From Herbaspirillum rhizosphaerae (lineage in GTDB: Bacteria > Pseudomonadota > Gammaproteobacteria > Burkholderiales > Burkholderiaceae_D): a DNA stretch of 64,000 nucleotides. The position numbers were made by a program, and so were the translations under genes. Below the pieces are notes generated by a model, which saw nothing but the letters and a program-made list of their open reading frames with translations, made no database searches and had not been told where the DNA came from. How positions within the stretch are numbered: the first letter of the stretch is position 1; every line of letters starts with the position of its first letter. Below are positions 46,201 through 56,731 of this stretch, piece by piece. Location of the stretch: contig NZ_LFLU01000005.1 of NCBI RefSeq assembly GCF_001189965.1, positions 186,001 through 250,000 on the forward strand. Reading direction: 5' to 3'.

Positions 46201-46623
46201 GCCTTGCATGCCTTGCTGGAGCGCATGACGCACGCACGCACGTGGCCGCCGGTATTGCCGGACGATGCGGTGATCGCACGCTGGCTGCCATGCCCGCGTC
46301 CATTGGCAGCGACCATACGCGCGCAGGCAGCAAACATGCTGGCGCAGCCGGCGCTGGAGCGCTTCTTCAATCCTGCGCTGTATCGTCACGCGCGTAATGA
46401 AATGGATATCGTGACCGGCGACGGCGTGTTGCGCTGCGATCGCGTGGTGGTGTTCGATGAGGAGGTCTGGATTCTCGACTACAAGCGTAATCTGCTCGAC
46501 AGCGAACGCGCTGCTTATGCAGCGCAGCTTGCACGCTATCGCGACGCGGCGTTGTCAGTGTTTTCTGACAAACGAATCAGGTCTGCACTGATAACTGCCG
46601 ACGGGCAATTTTGGGAACAATGA
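43228..46623 (+). CDS. addA: AddA-type helicase-nuclease (UvrD family)
   Basis: 1131 residues from ATG 43228, with AAGGGAG upstream. Superfamily 1A helicase motifs: I, ACAGSGKTWLLVARM (about 47-60); Ia, ITFTRKAAQEMR; II, LLDEFQDTNPLQW; III, VGDPKQSIYRFR; V-VI, RILTVHSAKGLEAPVVVMLD and LLYVAITRAK. A C-terminal nuclease domain (about 1040-1125) has CDRVVVFDEEVWILDYKRN, the PD-(D/E)XK core. The enzyme with AddB unwinds and trims DNA ends and loads RecA at Chi-like sites. No recB, recC or recD genes are near, consistent with AddAB replacing RecBCD. Confidence 0.96.
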   Translation: MSAMESTEKDTGPISAYEINGQPAEAAAFTAAACDPRHSVVVEACAGSGKTWLLVARMLRLLLAGAKPAELLAITFTRKAAQEMRERLMELLHELTLAPADKARGLLLERGIGEAELSRVMPQARALYEQILSGQQSLSIDTFHSWFARLLQIAPLASGVPHGYALTEKNGELMNEAYRRFMQAVQKPPQGDIKQALLELYDLAGDSGAKRLLDSFLDKRAEWWAATMPPLSSDEMPLQWLESLCGPDAQRDARLDVWSDEALKAKLYEISSVLGNGAAANQKRATIIEALVTGEASAENFAALASQFYDDAEKTRGNNARTKALKAALVAHYGVDEEVAVSLFEETFELTGNALKRLQRRSAEGIVLKLNRALFIAGRAYLDAYQEVKAEQRVFDFADLEWQAYRLLTNEESAAYLQSRLDARYKHILLDEFQDTNPLQWSIVRSWLRAYGGDAAQPTVFVVGDPKQSIYRFRRAEPRVFSAARDMLQAQGAAVLRANQTRRNATAIVDVLNTSFTGRNALFAPQTTLGMPGGGVWKLPLVQAPEAAAEEATADADADAQTPMRNPLTTPREEEDDARRRDEGTLIAQAILQARSSITVKGEDGERALKWGDVMLLVKKRRHLIVYESALREAGIPFVSDKRGGLLDSLEIADLIALLTFLITPNDARALTHVLKSPIIGASDDDLIALAQREEGDWWHRVRAQQHSSNASPAIGRAVQLLSQWLDAAPHYPVHDLLDMILHQGQLVARYAQSVAPAMRTQALGNIEAFVELALNLDAGRYPSLPKFIDALRVLQRHAESDAPDEASIDAAADAVRILTVHSAKGLEAPVVVMLDTNHSDPANDNVGILCDWPQDEDAPTHFSAFGRKSERGLARDRWFDAEEGFKQQEDWNLLYVAITRAKQLLIVGGVASTRGALDGGVQEGSWYHRLFDRSGDVAGMEEVHPEAQRNDEIATGEKTFSLALFDPEPQPVSVAPAPENYSNDAIEEGVALHALLERMTHARTWPPVLPDDAVIARWLPCPRPLAATIRAQAANMLAQPALERFFNPALYRHARNEMDIVTGDGVLRCDRVVVFDEEVWILDYKRNLLDSERAAYAAQLARYRDAALSVFSDKRIRSALITADGQFWEQ

Positions 46624-46865
46624 TGGCGCTTTCACCATTCAAAACATGACGATCATAAGATAGGAAAAAATTTCGTTTAATATAAAACTGGTTTATCCTC
46701 GGGTTCGCTCTCGGGGTAATGTTCAATAAGCGTTTCAAGCGTTTCACTAAGCGTCGCTTCATTTTCATCATCATTGCATCAGCACTTACGCGTCGGGCAG
46801 GGGATATCCCGGAACAACCGACGCCGCCGGATGCACGTCAAAATCTATAACTGTCAGGAGGAGCT

Positions 46866-48074
46866 ATGCAGTGGACTCTTCCGTCTTTCGCCCTTGCGCA
46901 ACCGGTTCAATGGAACGCGTTGCTGCTGTTCGGCAGTTTGTTGCTGTTCGGGCTGATAGCCGGTCATATCGTGTCGAAGTCGCCATGGGTGCCGCGTATC
47001 ACCGGTTACCTGATCGTCGGTTTCATTCTCGGCGGCGGCGGCCTGAACTGGTTGTCGGGCGATGTGCTGAGCGTCACCAATATTTTTGCCGACATTGCCG
47101 TCGCGCTGGTCGTGTATCAGCTCGGGCGTTATGTCGACATCGGCTGGCTCAAGCGCGAGAAGTGGCTGCTGGCCACCGTCGCGACCTCGGCCGTGTTGTG
47201 TTTCGTGTTCGTCAGTCTGGCCTTGTCGTGGTTCGGCACTTCGCAGGTGCTGGCCTTGCTGGGCGGCGTGTGGGCGATTGCCACGGCGCCGGCGGTGGTG
47301 CTGGTGGTGTTGCGCGATCTGAAGGCCGAAGGCCAGGTCACGCGCCGCCTGGCGACGATGACGGCGCTGAATAATTTCGTCGCGATCCTTGCGGCGTACG
47401 CTTTGCTGCCGGTGATTGCGCACGAGTCCGGCACGCCGGTGCTGACGCTGGTCGAGCACACGGCGTATTCGCTGATCGGGTCCTTCGTGCTGGCGTATCT
47501 GACCTATTGGCTGATGATGCCGCTGGCGCGTTTGCTGGGACGCCAGGGCAGCCGCCAGTTCGTGCTGGTGATTTCGGTCATCGCGCTGGCCATCGGCGTG
47601 GCGCACGCCTTGCATCTGCCGGTGATGCTGACGATGCTGATCTTCGCCATCCTGTCGAAGAACCTGGATCGCCAGTACGACCTGATGGAACTGGAATTCG
47701 GCGTCGCCAACGAATTGTTCGTGGTGATGCTGTTCGTGACGGTGGGCGCCTCGATGCGTCTGGCGGACCTGACCATGGTCGGCTGGTCGGTGCTGATCCT
47801 GATCGCGGCGCGTTTCGTGGCGATGGGCTGCGGCGTCTTCGTCTTTGCCCGTTTTGCGCGCATGAACTGGAAGCAGGCCGGCTTGCTCACGCTGGGCACC
47901 TTGCCGATGACGGAAGCCGGGCTCGGCCTGATGCAGACGATTTCCAGCCTGTATCCGCACACGACCGCCGATGTCGTGCCGCTCTTGGCGGGATGCCTGA
48001 TCGTGCTCGAATTGTTTGGCCCGGTCGCCACGCAATTCGCCTTAATCAAATCTGGTGAAAGTGGACGCGAATGA
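46866..48074 (+). CDS. Cation:proton antiporter (CPA2, KefB/KefC-like)
   Basis: 402 residues with 12-13 predicted helices and no C-terminal TrkA-N/RCK domain, so shorter than KefB/C. Landmarks are SKSPWVPRITGYLIVGFILGG (about 38-58), the GGVWAIATAPAVVLVVLRDLKAEG helix, and the C-terminal AARFVAMGCGVFVFARF and GTLPMTEAGLGL helices. CPA2 carriers exchange Na+ or K+ for protons in the inner membrane. GGAGGAGCT precedes the ATG. Its stop overlaps ybdK (ATGA), so the two genes are translationally coupled, but a functional link between ion exchange and a glutamate-cysteine-type ligase is only suggestive. Confidence 0.9.
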   Translation: MQWTLPSFALAQPVQWNALLLFGSLLLFGLIAGHIVSKSPWVPRITGYLIVGFILGGGGLNWLSGDVLSVTNIFADIAVALVVYQLGRYVDIGWLKREKWLLATVATSAVLCFVFVSLALSWFGTSQVLALLGGVWAIATAPAVVLVVLRDLKAEGQVTRRLATMTALNNFVAILAAYALLPVIAHESGTPVLTLVEHTAYSLIGSFVLAYLTYWLMMPLARLLGRQGSRQFVLVISVIALAIGVAHALHLPVMLTMLIFAILSKNLDRQYDLMELEFGVANELFVVMLFVTVGASMRLADLTMVGWSVLILIAARFVAMGCGVFVFARFARMNWKQAGLLTLGTLPMTEAGLGLMQTISSLYPHTTADVVPLLAGCLIVLELFGPVATQFALIKSGESGRE

Positions 48075-49306
48075 CAACTACACTTATCCAAGAAGACGCA
48101 CTGGCGGCGCAGGCTCCCGCCAGTCCGCACCTGACTCAGCACGCTACCAGCAGCGCAGGCATCCTGCCGTTCACGTCATCGACGCCGTTCACCATGGGCA
48201 TCGAGCTGGAGCTGCAACTGGTCAATCGCCGCAACTACAACCTCGCCAGCGATGCGGTCGATCTGCTGACCTGGATTGCGCCGCGCGAGTTGCAAAAGCA
48301 GATCAAGCTGGAGATGACGCAGGGGATGATCGAGCTCAACTCGGGCATCCATACGCGCGTCGACGACCTGATCGAAGAACTCAAGGGCTTGCGCGCGGCA
48401 TTGAATCGCGGCGCGCAGCATCTCAACATCGATGTCTCCGGCGGCGGCGCGCATCCTTTCCAGCATTGGAACGAGCAGCGCATCACGCCGAGCGAGCGCT
48501 TCTTCCATCTGCATGAGAAATATGGCTATCTGGCCAAGACCTTCACCGTGTTCGGCCAGCATATCCACATCGGCGTACCCAACGGCGACGATGCGCTCTA
48601 CCTGACGCACGCGTTTTCGCGTTTCGTGCCGCATTTCATCGCGCTGTCGGCGGCGTCGCCGTTCTATCAGGGCGCGGACACCAAGTTCGACTCCTCGCGC
48701 AGCAACGTGGTGCGCGCCTTCCCGCTGTCGGGTACGGCGCCGGTGCAGACCAAGTGGAGCGAGTTCGAAACCTATTACGACGAGCTGCTGCAGATGGGCA
48801 TCATCGGCAGCATGAAGGATTTTTACTGGGACATCCGCCCCAAGCCCGAATACGGCACCGTCGAAATCCGCGTGTGCGACACGCCGCTGACCATCGAGCA
48901 CGCCGCCCATCTGGGCGCCTACGCGCAGCTGTTGGCGCGCTGGATCCTGACCGAGCGGCCGTTCGAGATGCGCGACGATTTCTACCTGCTGTACCAGTAC
49001 AATCGTTTCGAAGCCAGCCGCTTCGGCCTGAACGGCATGCTGGCCTTACATGGCGACACGCCCGCGACTTCGAGTAAACTGCCGATCTTCGAGCATTTGT
49101 TGCTGCAATTGCAGTTGTTGCAGCCGTATGTGCAAAACGAGGTCGAACTGATTACCCTGAAGCGCTTGCGCCACATGGCGCACAACCGGCTCAGCGATGC
49201 CGGCTGGTTGCGTCAGGCGTTTACCCAGCGCGGTTCGCTCAACGATATGATGCGCATGTCGTCCGAGCTGTGGATGGATCAGTCTCCGCCTTCTTACTTC
49301 CAATAG
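48071..49306 (+). CDS. ybdK: Carboxylate-amine ligase, YbdK/GCS2 family
   Basis: 411 residues of the glutamate-cysteine ligase family 2: FTMGIELELQLVNRRNYNL (about 37-55) with the metal-binding acidic residues, LEMTQGMIELNSGIHT, FGQHIHIGVPNGDDALYLTH, and the late DIRPKPEYGTVEIRVCDTP motif. E. coli YbdK has weak gamma-glutamyl-cysteine ligase activity; the true substrate in this family is not known. About 35 extra N-terminal residues precede the domain. It overlaps the antiporter gene by four bases and ends 43 bases before the flavoprotein gene. Confidence 0.93.
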   Translation: MTTTLIQEDALAAQAPASPHLTQHATSSAGILPFTSSTPFTMGIELELQLVNRRNYNLASDAVDLLTWIAPRELQKQIKLEMTQGMIELNSGIHTRVDDLIEELKGLRAALNRGAQHLNIDVSGGGAHPFQHWNEQRITPSERFFHLHEKYGYLAKTFTVFGQHIHIGVPNGDDALYLTHAFSRFVPHFIALSAASPFYQGADTKFDSSRSNVVRAFPLSGTAPVQTKWSEFETYYDELLQMGIIGSMKDFYWDIRPKPEYGTVEIRVCDTPLTIEHAAHLGAYAQLLARWILTERPFEMRDDFYLLYQYNRFEASRFGLNGMLALHGDTPATSSKLPIFEHLLLQLQLLQPYVQNEVELITLKRLRHMAHNRLSDAGWLRQAFTQRGSLNDMMRMSSELWMDQSPPSYFQ

Positions 49307-49349
49307 TCCCGCCTGCTTTCGCCAACGAAAGAGGTTGGCGAAAGCAAAC

Positions 49350-50549
49350 ATGACAACACCATTCGATGTAGCAGTAATCGGCGCCGGCGCCGCCGGCATG
49401 ATGTGCGCGGCCGTGGCCGGGCAGCGCGGCAAGTCGGTCGTGCTGATCGATCATTCCGCCAAGCTGGCCGAGAAGATCCGCATCTCCGGCGGCGGTCGCT
49501 GCAATTTCACCAACATCGGCGCGACGCCGCAGAATTTCCTCTCGCAAAATCCCCATTTCTGCAAAAGCGCCTTGTCGCGCTACACGCCTCAGGATTTCCT
49601 CGCGCTGGTCAAACGCTACCGCATCGGCTTCCACGAGAAGCACAAGGGCCAGCTGTTCTGCGACGACACGGCGGAAGACATCATCGAGATGCTCAAGGCC
49701 GAGTGCGATCTCGGTCACGTCGAATGGCGCATGCCTTGCGGCGTGGCCTCGGTCGGCAAGGAAGGCGACCTGTTCCGCCTGGAAACGGACAGCGGCGAGA
49801 TCCTGGCGCGCCATGTCGTCATCGCCACCGGCGGCTTGTCGATCCCCAAGATCGGCGCGACCGACTTCGCCTACCGCATCGCCAAGCAATTCGACCTCAA
49901 GCTGGTCGAGCCGCGTCCAGGCCTGGTGCCGCTGACCTTCGACGGCGCCGGCTGGCAGCCTTTCGTCGACCTGGCCGGCATCGCGCTGGAAGTCGAGGTT
50001 GAAACCGGCGTCAAGAAAGAACGCGGCTATTTCCTGGAAGACTTGTTGTTTACACATCGTGGCCTGTCCGGTCCGGCGATCCTGCAGATTTCCAGCTTCT
50101 GGCAGCCGGGCGCATCGCTCACGCTGAATCTGTTGCCGCAGATCGACGTTGCCGAAACCTTTATTGAGGGCAAGACCACGCTCAAAAAGAATCTCGGCAA
50201 TTTGCTGGCGCAATGGCTGCCGGCGCGGCTGGCGGACGGCTTGCTCAAGGCCAACGGTTTCGACGGCGCAGCGCGCATTGCTGACATGCCTGATAAAGAG
50301 CTGCGCAAGCTGGGCGAAGCGCTCAACCGCTGGACCATCAAGCCGACCGGCTCGGAAGGCTACCGCAAGGCAGAAGTCACCATGGGCGGCGTCGATACGC
50401 GCGAGCTGTCGCAGCAAAGCATGATGGTCACCAAGGTGCCGGGCCTGCATTTTATCGGCGAGGCGGTGGACGTCACCGGTTGGCTGGGCGGCTATAACTT
50501 CCAGTGGGCCTGGGCTTCGGGCGTGGCGGCGGGACAGTCTATTGAATAG
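49350..50549 (+). CDS. FAD/NAD(P)-binding flavoprotein, YhiN/HI0933 family
   Basis: 399 residues from ATG 49350 (a TTG at 49335 would add five). FAD-binding VAVIGAGAAGMMCAAVAGQRGKSVVLIDH at the N-terminus, the family signature KIRISGGGRCNFTNI (about 40-54), HVVIATGGLSIPKIGATDFAYRIA, and the C-terminal FIGEAVDVTGWLGGYNFQWAWASG FAD loop. This family (HI0933-like) comprises predicted oxidoreductases with no firmly established substrate. No other oxidoreductase genes are adjacent. A weak terminator, CCCAA...TTGGG then TTTTTT, lies at 50591-50620. Confidence 0.92.
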   Translation: MTTPFDVAVIGAGAAGMMCAAVAGQRGKSVVLIDHSAKLAEKIRISGGGRCNFTNIGATPQNFLSQNPHFCKSALSRYTPQDFLALVKRYRIGFHEKHKGQLFCDDTAEDIIEMLKAECDLGHVEWRMPCGVASVGKEGDLFRLETDSGEILARHVVIATGGLSIPKIGATDFAYRIAKQFDLKLVEPRPGLVPLTFDGAGWQPFVDLAGIALEVEVETGVKKERGYFLEDLLFTHRGLSGPAILQISSFWQPGASLTLNLLPQIDVAETFIEGKTTLKKNLGNLLAQWLPARLADGLLKANGFDGAARIADMPDKELRKLGEALNRWTIKPTGSEGYRKAEVTMGGVDTRELSQQSMMVTKVPGLHFIGEAVDVTGWLGGYNFQWAWASGVAAGQSIE

Positions 50550-50671
50550 GCTGGGGCGTGTATGCCAGGGTGTATGTTTCCGGAACGCATCCCAATTCCT
50601 TGATTTATTTGGGTTTTTTGCGTGCTGGTTGGAAAAAAGCCACGCATTAGCTTCCATTTGGTGTCGCGGTC

Positions 50672-50680
50672 TGCTAAAAT
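50672..50680 (+). promoter_or_regulatory. Extended -10 promoter of rpsU
   Basis: TGCTAAAAT at 50672-50680 is an extended -10 (TGn before TAAAAT). The -35 region is weak, as expected for an extended -10. It puts the RNA start about 40 bases before rpsU. Confidence 0.5.
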
Positions 50681-50725
50681 CGCGTTCTTTCCGTATCTAA
50701 CCTAACCTCTTTGGTTTGAATCTAC

Positions 50726-50938
50726 ATGACCACTATTCGTCTTAAAGAAAACGAGCCGTTCGAAGTCGCCATGCGCCGCTTCAAGCGCACTATTGAAAAA
50801 ACCGGCCTGTTGACCGAGTTGCGCGCGCGCGAGTTTTACGAAAAGCCGACAGCAGAACGCAAGCGCAAGCTGGCAGCTGCAGTGAAGCGTCATTACAAGC
50901 GCATCCGCAGCCAGCAACTGCCTAAGAAGCTGTACTAA
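50726..50938 (+). CDS. rpsU: 30S ribosomal protein S21
   Basis: 70 residues, [21 protein letters not shown]...[24 protein letters not shown], full length and highly basic. It heads the macromolecular synthesis cluster rpsU-(yqeY)-dnaG-rpoD, here in the order found in betaproteobacteria. A clear terminator after it suggests that part of its transcription ends before the downstream genes, letting S21 be made in excess over primase. Confidence 0.98.
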   Translation: MTTIRLKENEPFEVAMRRFKRTIEKTGLLTELRAREFYEKPTAERKRKLAAAVKRHYKRIRSQQLPKKLY

Positions 50939-50986
50939 GAAATTCCCGTCGCGCCGCCTCGTTGTAGGGTGCGGCGCGACCACGTT

Positions 50987-51018
50987 AAACCCGCTCTGGT
51001 CCGACCACAGCGGGTTTT
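50987..51018 (+). terminator. Terminator/attenuator after rpsU
   Basis: AACCCGCT pairs with AGCGGGTT (50988-51016) and is followed by TTTTCG. Just before it a 10-bp GC stem (GTCGCGCCGC/GCGGCGCGAC, 50948-50980) adds structure. This resembles the rpsU-dnaG attenuator position in E. coli. Confidence 0.75.
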
Positions 51019-51024
51019 CGCATT

Positions 51025-51149
51025 CGTAGGCCATCGCTAAGCTACTGCGCGAACCGGCATGCGGCCTGCGGTGCTCATCGTACTTGAGTACGATTGAGCT
51101 CCTCGATCCACATGTCGGTCCTGCTCGCTACGCTTATCGACGGCCTACG
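51025..51149. repeat. Large imperfect inverted repeat, 125 bp, between rpsU and yqeY
   Basis: The left arm starts CGTAGGCCATCGCTAAGC and the right arm ends GCTTATCGACGGCCTACG; inner arm parts GAACCGGCATG and CATGTCGGTC also match, and the centre is the exact palindrome TCGTACTTGAGTACGA (51078-51093). Arms are about 38-45 bases with scattered mismatches. The form suits a REP/BIME-type dispersed element or a small MITE; a multicopy nature is inferred. Confidence 0.7.
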
Positions 51150-51240
51150 CGGTCTCATATCAATCCCTTGCTACGCACTTCAGCGGCTGGGATGTGAGGC
51201 TTGTGCTAGTCTGAATAAATCGCTATCTCTGGAGAATGCA

Positions 51241-51690
51241 ATGGGTCTGAAAGAGCAAATCACCGAAGACATGAAGGCGGCGATGCGCGCCAAAGAGGCG
51301 GCCAAGCTGGGTACGATTCGTCTGATCACGGCGGCGATGAAGCAAAAGGAAGTCGATGAGCGCGTTGAGCTCGACGACGCGATGGTGCTGGCGATCATCG
51401 ACAAGATGGTCAAGCAGCGCAAGGATTCCATCAGCCAGTTCGAAGCCGGCGGTCGCCAGGATCTGGCCGATATCGAAAAGGCCGAGCTGGCCATTCTGAC
51501 AACCTATATGCCGGCCGGCCTGTCGGAAGACGAAATCAAGGCGGAAGTGCAGGCCGCCGTGGCCGCTACCGGCGCCGCCGGTCCGCAGGACATGGGCAAG
51601 GTCATGGGCGTGTTGAAGCCGAAGCTGGCCGGCCGCGCCGACATGACCGCCGTTTCCGCGTTGGTCAAGGCTGCCTTGACCGCTGCCTGA
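51241..51690 (+). CDS. yqeY: GatB/YqeY domain protein
   Basis: 149 residues from ATG 51241 (CTGGAGAATGCA upstream); earlier codons in the frame run through the inverted repeat and are not coding. GLKEQITEDMKAAMRAKEAAKLGTIRLITAAMKQKEVD and the C-terminal QDMGKVMGVLKPKLAGRADMTAVSALVKAAL identify the YqeY family, related to the tRNA-binding tail of GatB. It probably binds tRNA or assists amidation of mischarged tRNA, but its role outside GatCAB is unproven. It sits between rpsU and dnaG, 24 bases before dnaG. Confidence 0.94.
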   Translation: MGLKEQITEDMKAAMRAKEAAKLGTIRLITAAMKQKEVDERVELDDAMVLAIIDKMVKQRKDSISQFEAGGRQDLADIEKAELAILTTYMPAGLSEDEIKAEVQAAVAATGAAGPQDMGKVMGVLKPKLAGRADMTAVSALVKAALTAA

Positions 51691-51714
51691 ATCTTGTCAG
51701 GACGCTAATTCCCT

Positions 51715-53523
51715 GTGATTCCACAGTCGTTCATTCAGGATTTGCTCAACCGCGTCGATATAGTCGATGTGGTTGGCAAGTATGTGCAGCTCAAAAAGGG
51801 CGGCGCCAACTTCATGGGCCTGTGCCCGTTCCATAACGAAAAATCGCCGAGCTTCACGGTCAGTCCGACCAAGCAGTTCTATCACTGCTTCGGCTGCGGC
51901 GCGCATGGAACGGCCATCAGTTTCCTGATCGAGTATTCCGGCCTGGGCTTTGTCGAGGCGGTCAAAGATCTCGCGCAGGGCGTGGGCATGACGGTGCCGG
52001 ACAATGACGACCGCATCCCGCCGCAGCAGCGCGCCGAACAGCAGGCCAAGAGCATGGCCTTGTCGGATGCGATGTCGGCGGCCTGCGACTTTTATCGCCA
52101 GCAGCTGCGTGCGGCACCGAATGCGGTCGAGTATCTGAAAGGCCGCGGACTGACCGGCGAAATCGCCGCCAAGTTCGGCCTGGGTTACTCGCCCGACGAA
52201 TGGGACAGCCTGCGCAAGGTATTTCCGGATTATGAAGTGCCGGCGCTGGTCGAGGCCGGCCTGGTGATCGACAAGAGTGAAGAAGAGGGTTCACAGCGCA
52301 TGGGGCGCAAGCGCTATGACCGTTTCCGTCATCGCGTCATGTTTCCGATTCGCAATACCAAGGGCCAGGTCATCGGCTTCGGCGGCCGCGTCATGGACGG
52401 CGGCGAACCGAAATACTTGAACTCTCCGGAAACGCCGCTATTTCAAAAGGGTAGCGAGTTGTACGGCCTGTTCGAAGCGCGCCAGGCGATCCGCGAAGCG
52501 GGTTACGTGCTGGTGACCGAAGGTTATATGGATGTGGTGGCGCTGGCGCAGCTGGGTTTCCCGCAGGCGGTGGCGACCCTAGGTACGGCGTGTACGCCGA
52601 TCCACGTGCAGAAGTTGTTGCGCCAGACCGACGAAGTGGTGTTCAGCTTCGACGGCGATTCGGCCGGTCGGCGCGCTGCACGACGGGCGCTGGACGCCTG
52701 CCTGGTGCATGCCTCGGACAACAAGATCATCAAGTTCCTGTTCTTGCCGACCGAGCACGATCCGGACAGCTATGTGCGCGAAATGGGCGCCGAAGCGTTT
52801 GAACAACAGATTAAAGAAGCCATGCCGCTGTCGCAGTTCCTGATCAAGGAAGTGGTCGGCGACAACGACATGACCACACCGGAGGGCCGCGCCCGCGCGC
52901 AGTTTGACGCCAAGCCGATGCTGCAGGCACTGCCGCCGTCGTCCTTGCGCCTGCAAATCGTGCGCAGCCTGGCGCAGGTCACGCAGACCTCGCCGGCCGA
53001 GATCGAGGCCTTGTTCGAGCTGGCCAAGCCGGTGGTGCAGACCACTGCACGCCGCGCACCGCCGCCCAAGAGCAAGCGCATGGCGCCGGTCGGGCTGGAG
53101 CGGCAGATCATTCGCCTGCTGGTGGCGCATCCCGCGCTGGCGGCGGATCTGGACGACGGGGCGATGCAAGCCATCGGCCGCCAGGCGCCTGACCGCGCCG
53201 ACATGTTGTCGCGGCTGGTCGAGGCCTGCCAGAGCATGGGCGAGCAAGCCAATTTCGCCACGCTGGTCGAGCTGTTGCGCGACGCCGGGCCGGATTTTGA
53301 AAGCCTGATTGCCGAAATCGCGGCTGAAACCGAGTCCGAATTCGATGTCGTCAGGCAAGAAATGGCCGGCGCTGTCCGCCAGACCAAGATGCGCGGCGTT
53401 GAGGATGAGATGGAACAATTGGCAAGCAGCGGGCTCAGGGACGATGCCGCGCGCAGCCGCTACCGCGAACTGATGCAGCAAAAAGAGCACTTGAAGCGTC
53501 TGAGCGGCGCCGAATTCAGTTGA
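51715..53523 (+). CDS. dnaG: DNA primase
   Basis: 602 residues with a GTG start at 51715. CHC2 zinc finger near the N-terminus (LCPFHNEKSPSFTV...YHCFGCG, about residues 37-62), then the TOPRIM catalytic core with VTEGYMDVVALAQLGFPQAVATLGTA (about 265-290) and FDGDSAGRRAARRA, and a C-terminal DnaB-interaction helical domain. Primase makes RNA primers at the replication fork. It is central in the rpsU-yqeY-dnaG-rpoD cluster. The GTG start and weak ribosome binding site agree with the low cellular amount of primase. Confidence 0.98.
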   Translation: MIPQSFIQDLLNRVDIVDVVGKYVQLKKGGANFMGLCPFHNEKSPSFTVSPTKQFYHCFGCGAHGTAISFLIEYSGLGFVEAVKDLAQGVGMTVPDNDDRIPPQQRAEQQAKSMALSDAMSAACDFYRQQLRAAPNAVEYLKGRGLTGEIAAKFGLGYSPDEWDSLRKVFPDYEVPALVEAGLVIDKSEEEGSQRMGRKRYDRFRHRVMFPIRNTKGQVIGFGGRVMDGGEPKYLNSPETPLFQKGSELYGLFEARQAIREAGYVLVTEGYMDVVALAQLGFPQAVATLGTACTPIHVQKLLRQTDEVVFSFDGDSAGRRAARRALDACLVHASDNKIIKFLFLPTEHDPDSYVREMGAEAFEQQIKEAMPLSQFLIKEVVGDNDMTTPEGRARAQFDAKPMLQALPPSSLRLQIVRSLAQVTQTSPAEIEALFELAKPVVQTTARRAPPPKSKRMAPVGLERQIIRLLVAHPALAADLDDGAMQAIGRQAPDRADMLSRLVEACQSMGEQANFATLVELLRDAGPDFESLIAEIAAETESEFDVVRQEMAGAVRQTKMRGVEDEMEQLASSGLRDDAARSRYRELMQQKEHLKRLSGAEFS

Positions 53524-53602
53524 AATGAAGGTCGGGCCTGCACTGCGAAATGCCGGATGTTGTGCAGGATTAGCTTGATCTTGGGGAGAAACACCCTATA
53601 TA

Positions 53603-53611
53603 TGGTATAAT
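53603..53611 (+). promoter_or_regulatory. Extended -10 promoter of rpoD
   Basis: TGGTATAAT at 53603-53611, a perfect TATAAT with the TGn extension; possible -35 TTGGGG (53581-53586) at 19 bases. It would start rpoD mRNA about 235 bases ahead of the gene. The rest of the gap 53612-53851 is a leader in which I see no small gene. Confidence 0.75.
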
Positions 53612-53851
53612 CTAGGGCTTTAGTTCCGCGGCGAAACATACTCCGTGATGCGGAAAAGATTCATTGAACCATCGGTCCATAGGGCGATTTACAGCACATA
53701 AGCTATCGCATGGACACAGCAGAAAGCAAGGGACGAAAGATTTAGGAACGTTGCGCGGTCAGTCCGTGTCTACCGAATAATATCGGGAACGGGTTGCATG
53801 AAGTACATGGTTTGATTGGCGCGATGAGGTAACTCACTTGGCTTTGATTCT

Positions 53852-56443
<2,592 letters not shown>

Positions 56444-56476
56444 GTCAGACCGGGATTCACGTCCCGGCCAGACTCA

Positions 56477-56555
<79 letters not shown>

Positions 56556-56564
56556 GCAATTCAG

Positions 56565-56597
56565 AAGGGCTTACGGTAAAACGTAAGCCCTTTTTGT
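56565..56597 (+). terminator. Terminator after tRNA-Ile2
   Basis: AAGGGCTTACG and CGTAAGCCCTT form an 11-bp perfect stem around GTAAAA, followed by TTTGTTTT. Almost the same sequence recurs at 60664-60696. Confidence 0.9.
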
Positions 56598-56731
56598 TTT
56601 GGTGGTTCTGCGTCAGTTTGAAATAGTGTTTAATGCTGTTTCTGAAGAGCCTGCTATCGCTCCACTGCATGCTTTGCTGTTGCGACATTAGTGCTGTCGA
56701 CGAACGGGCAACACACCACCAGACGGAAACA

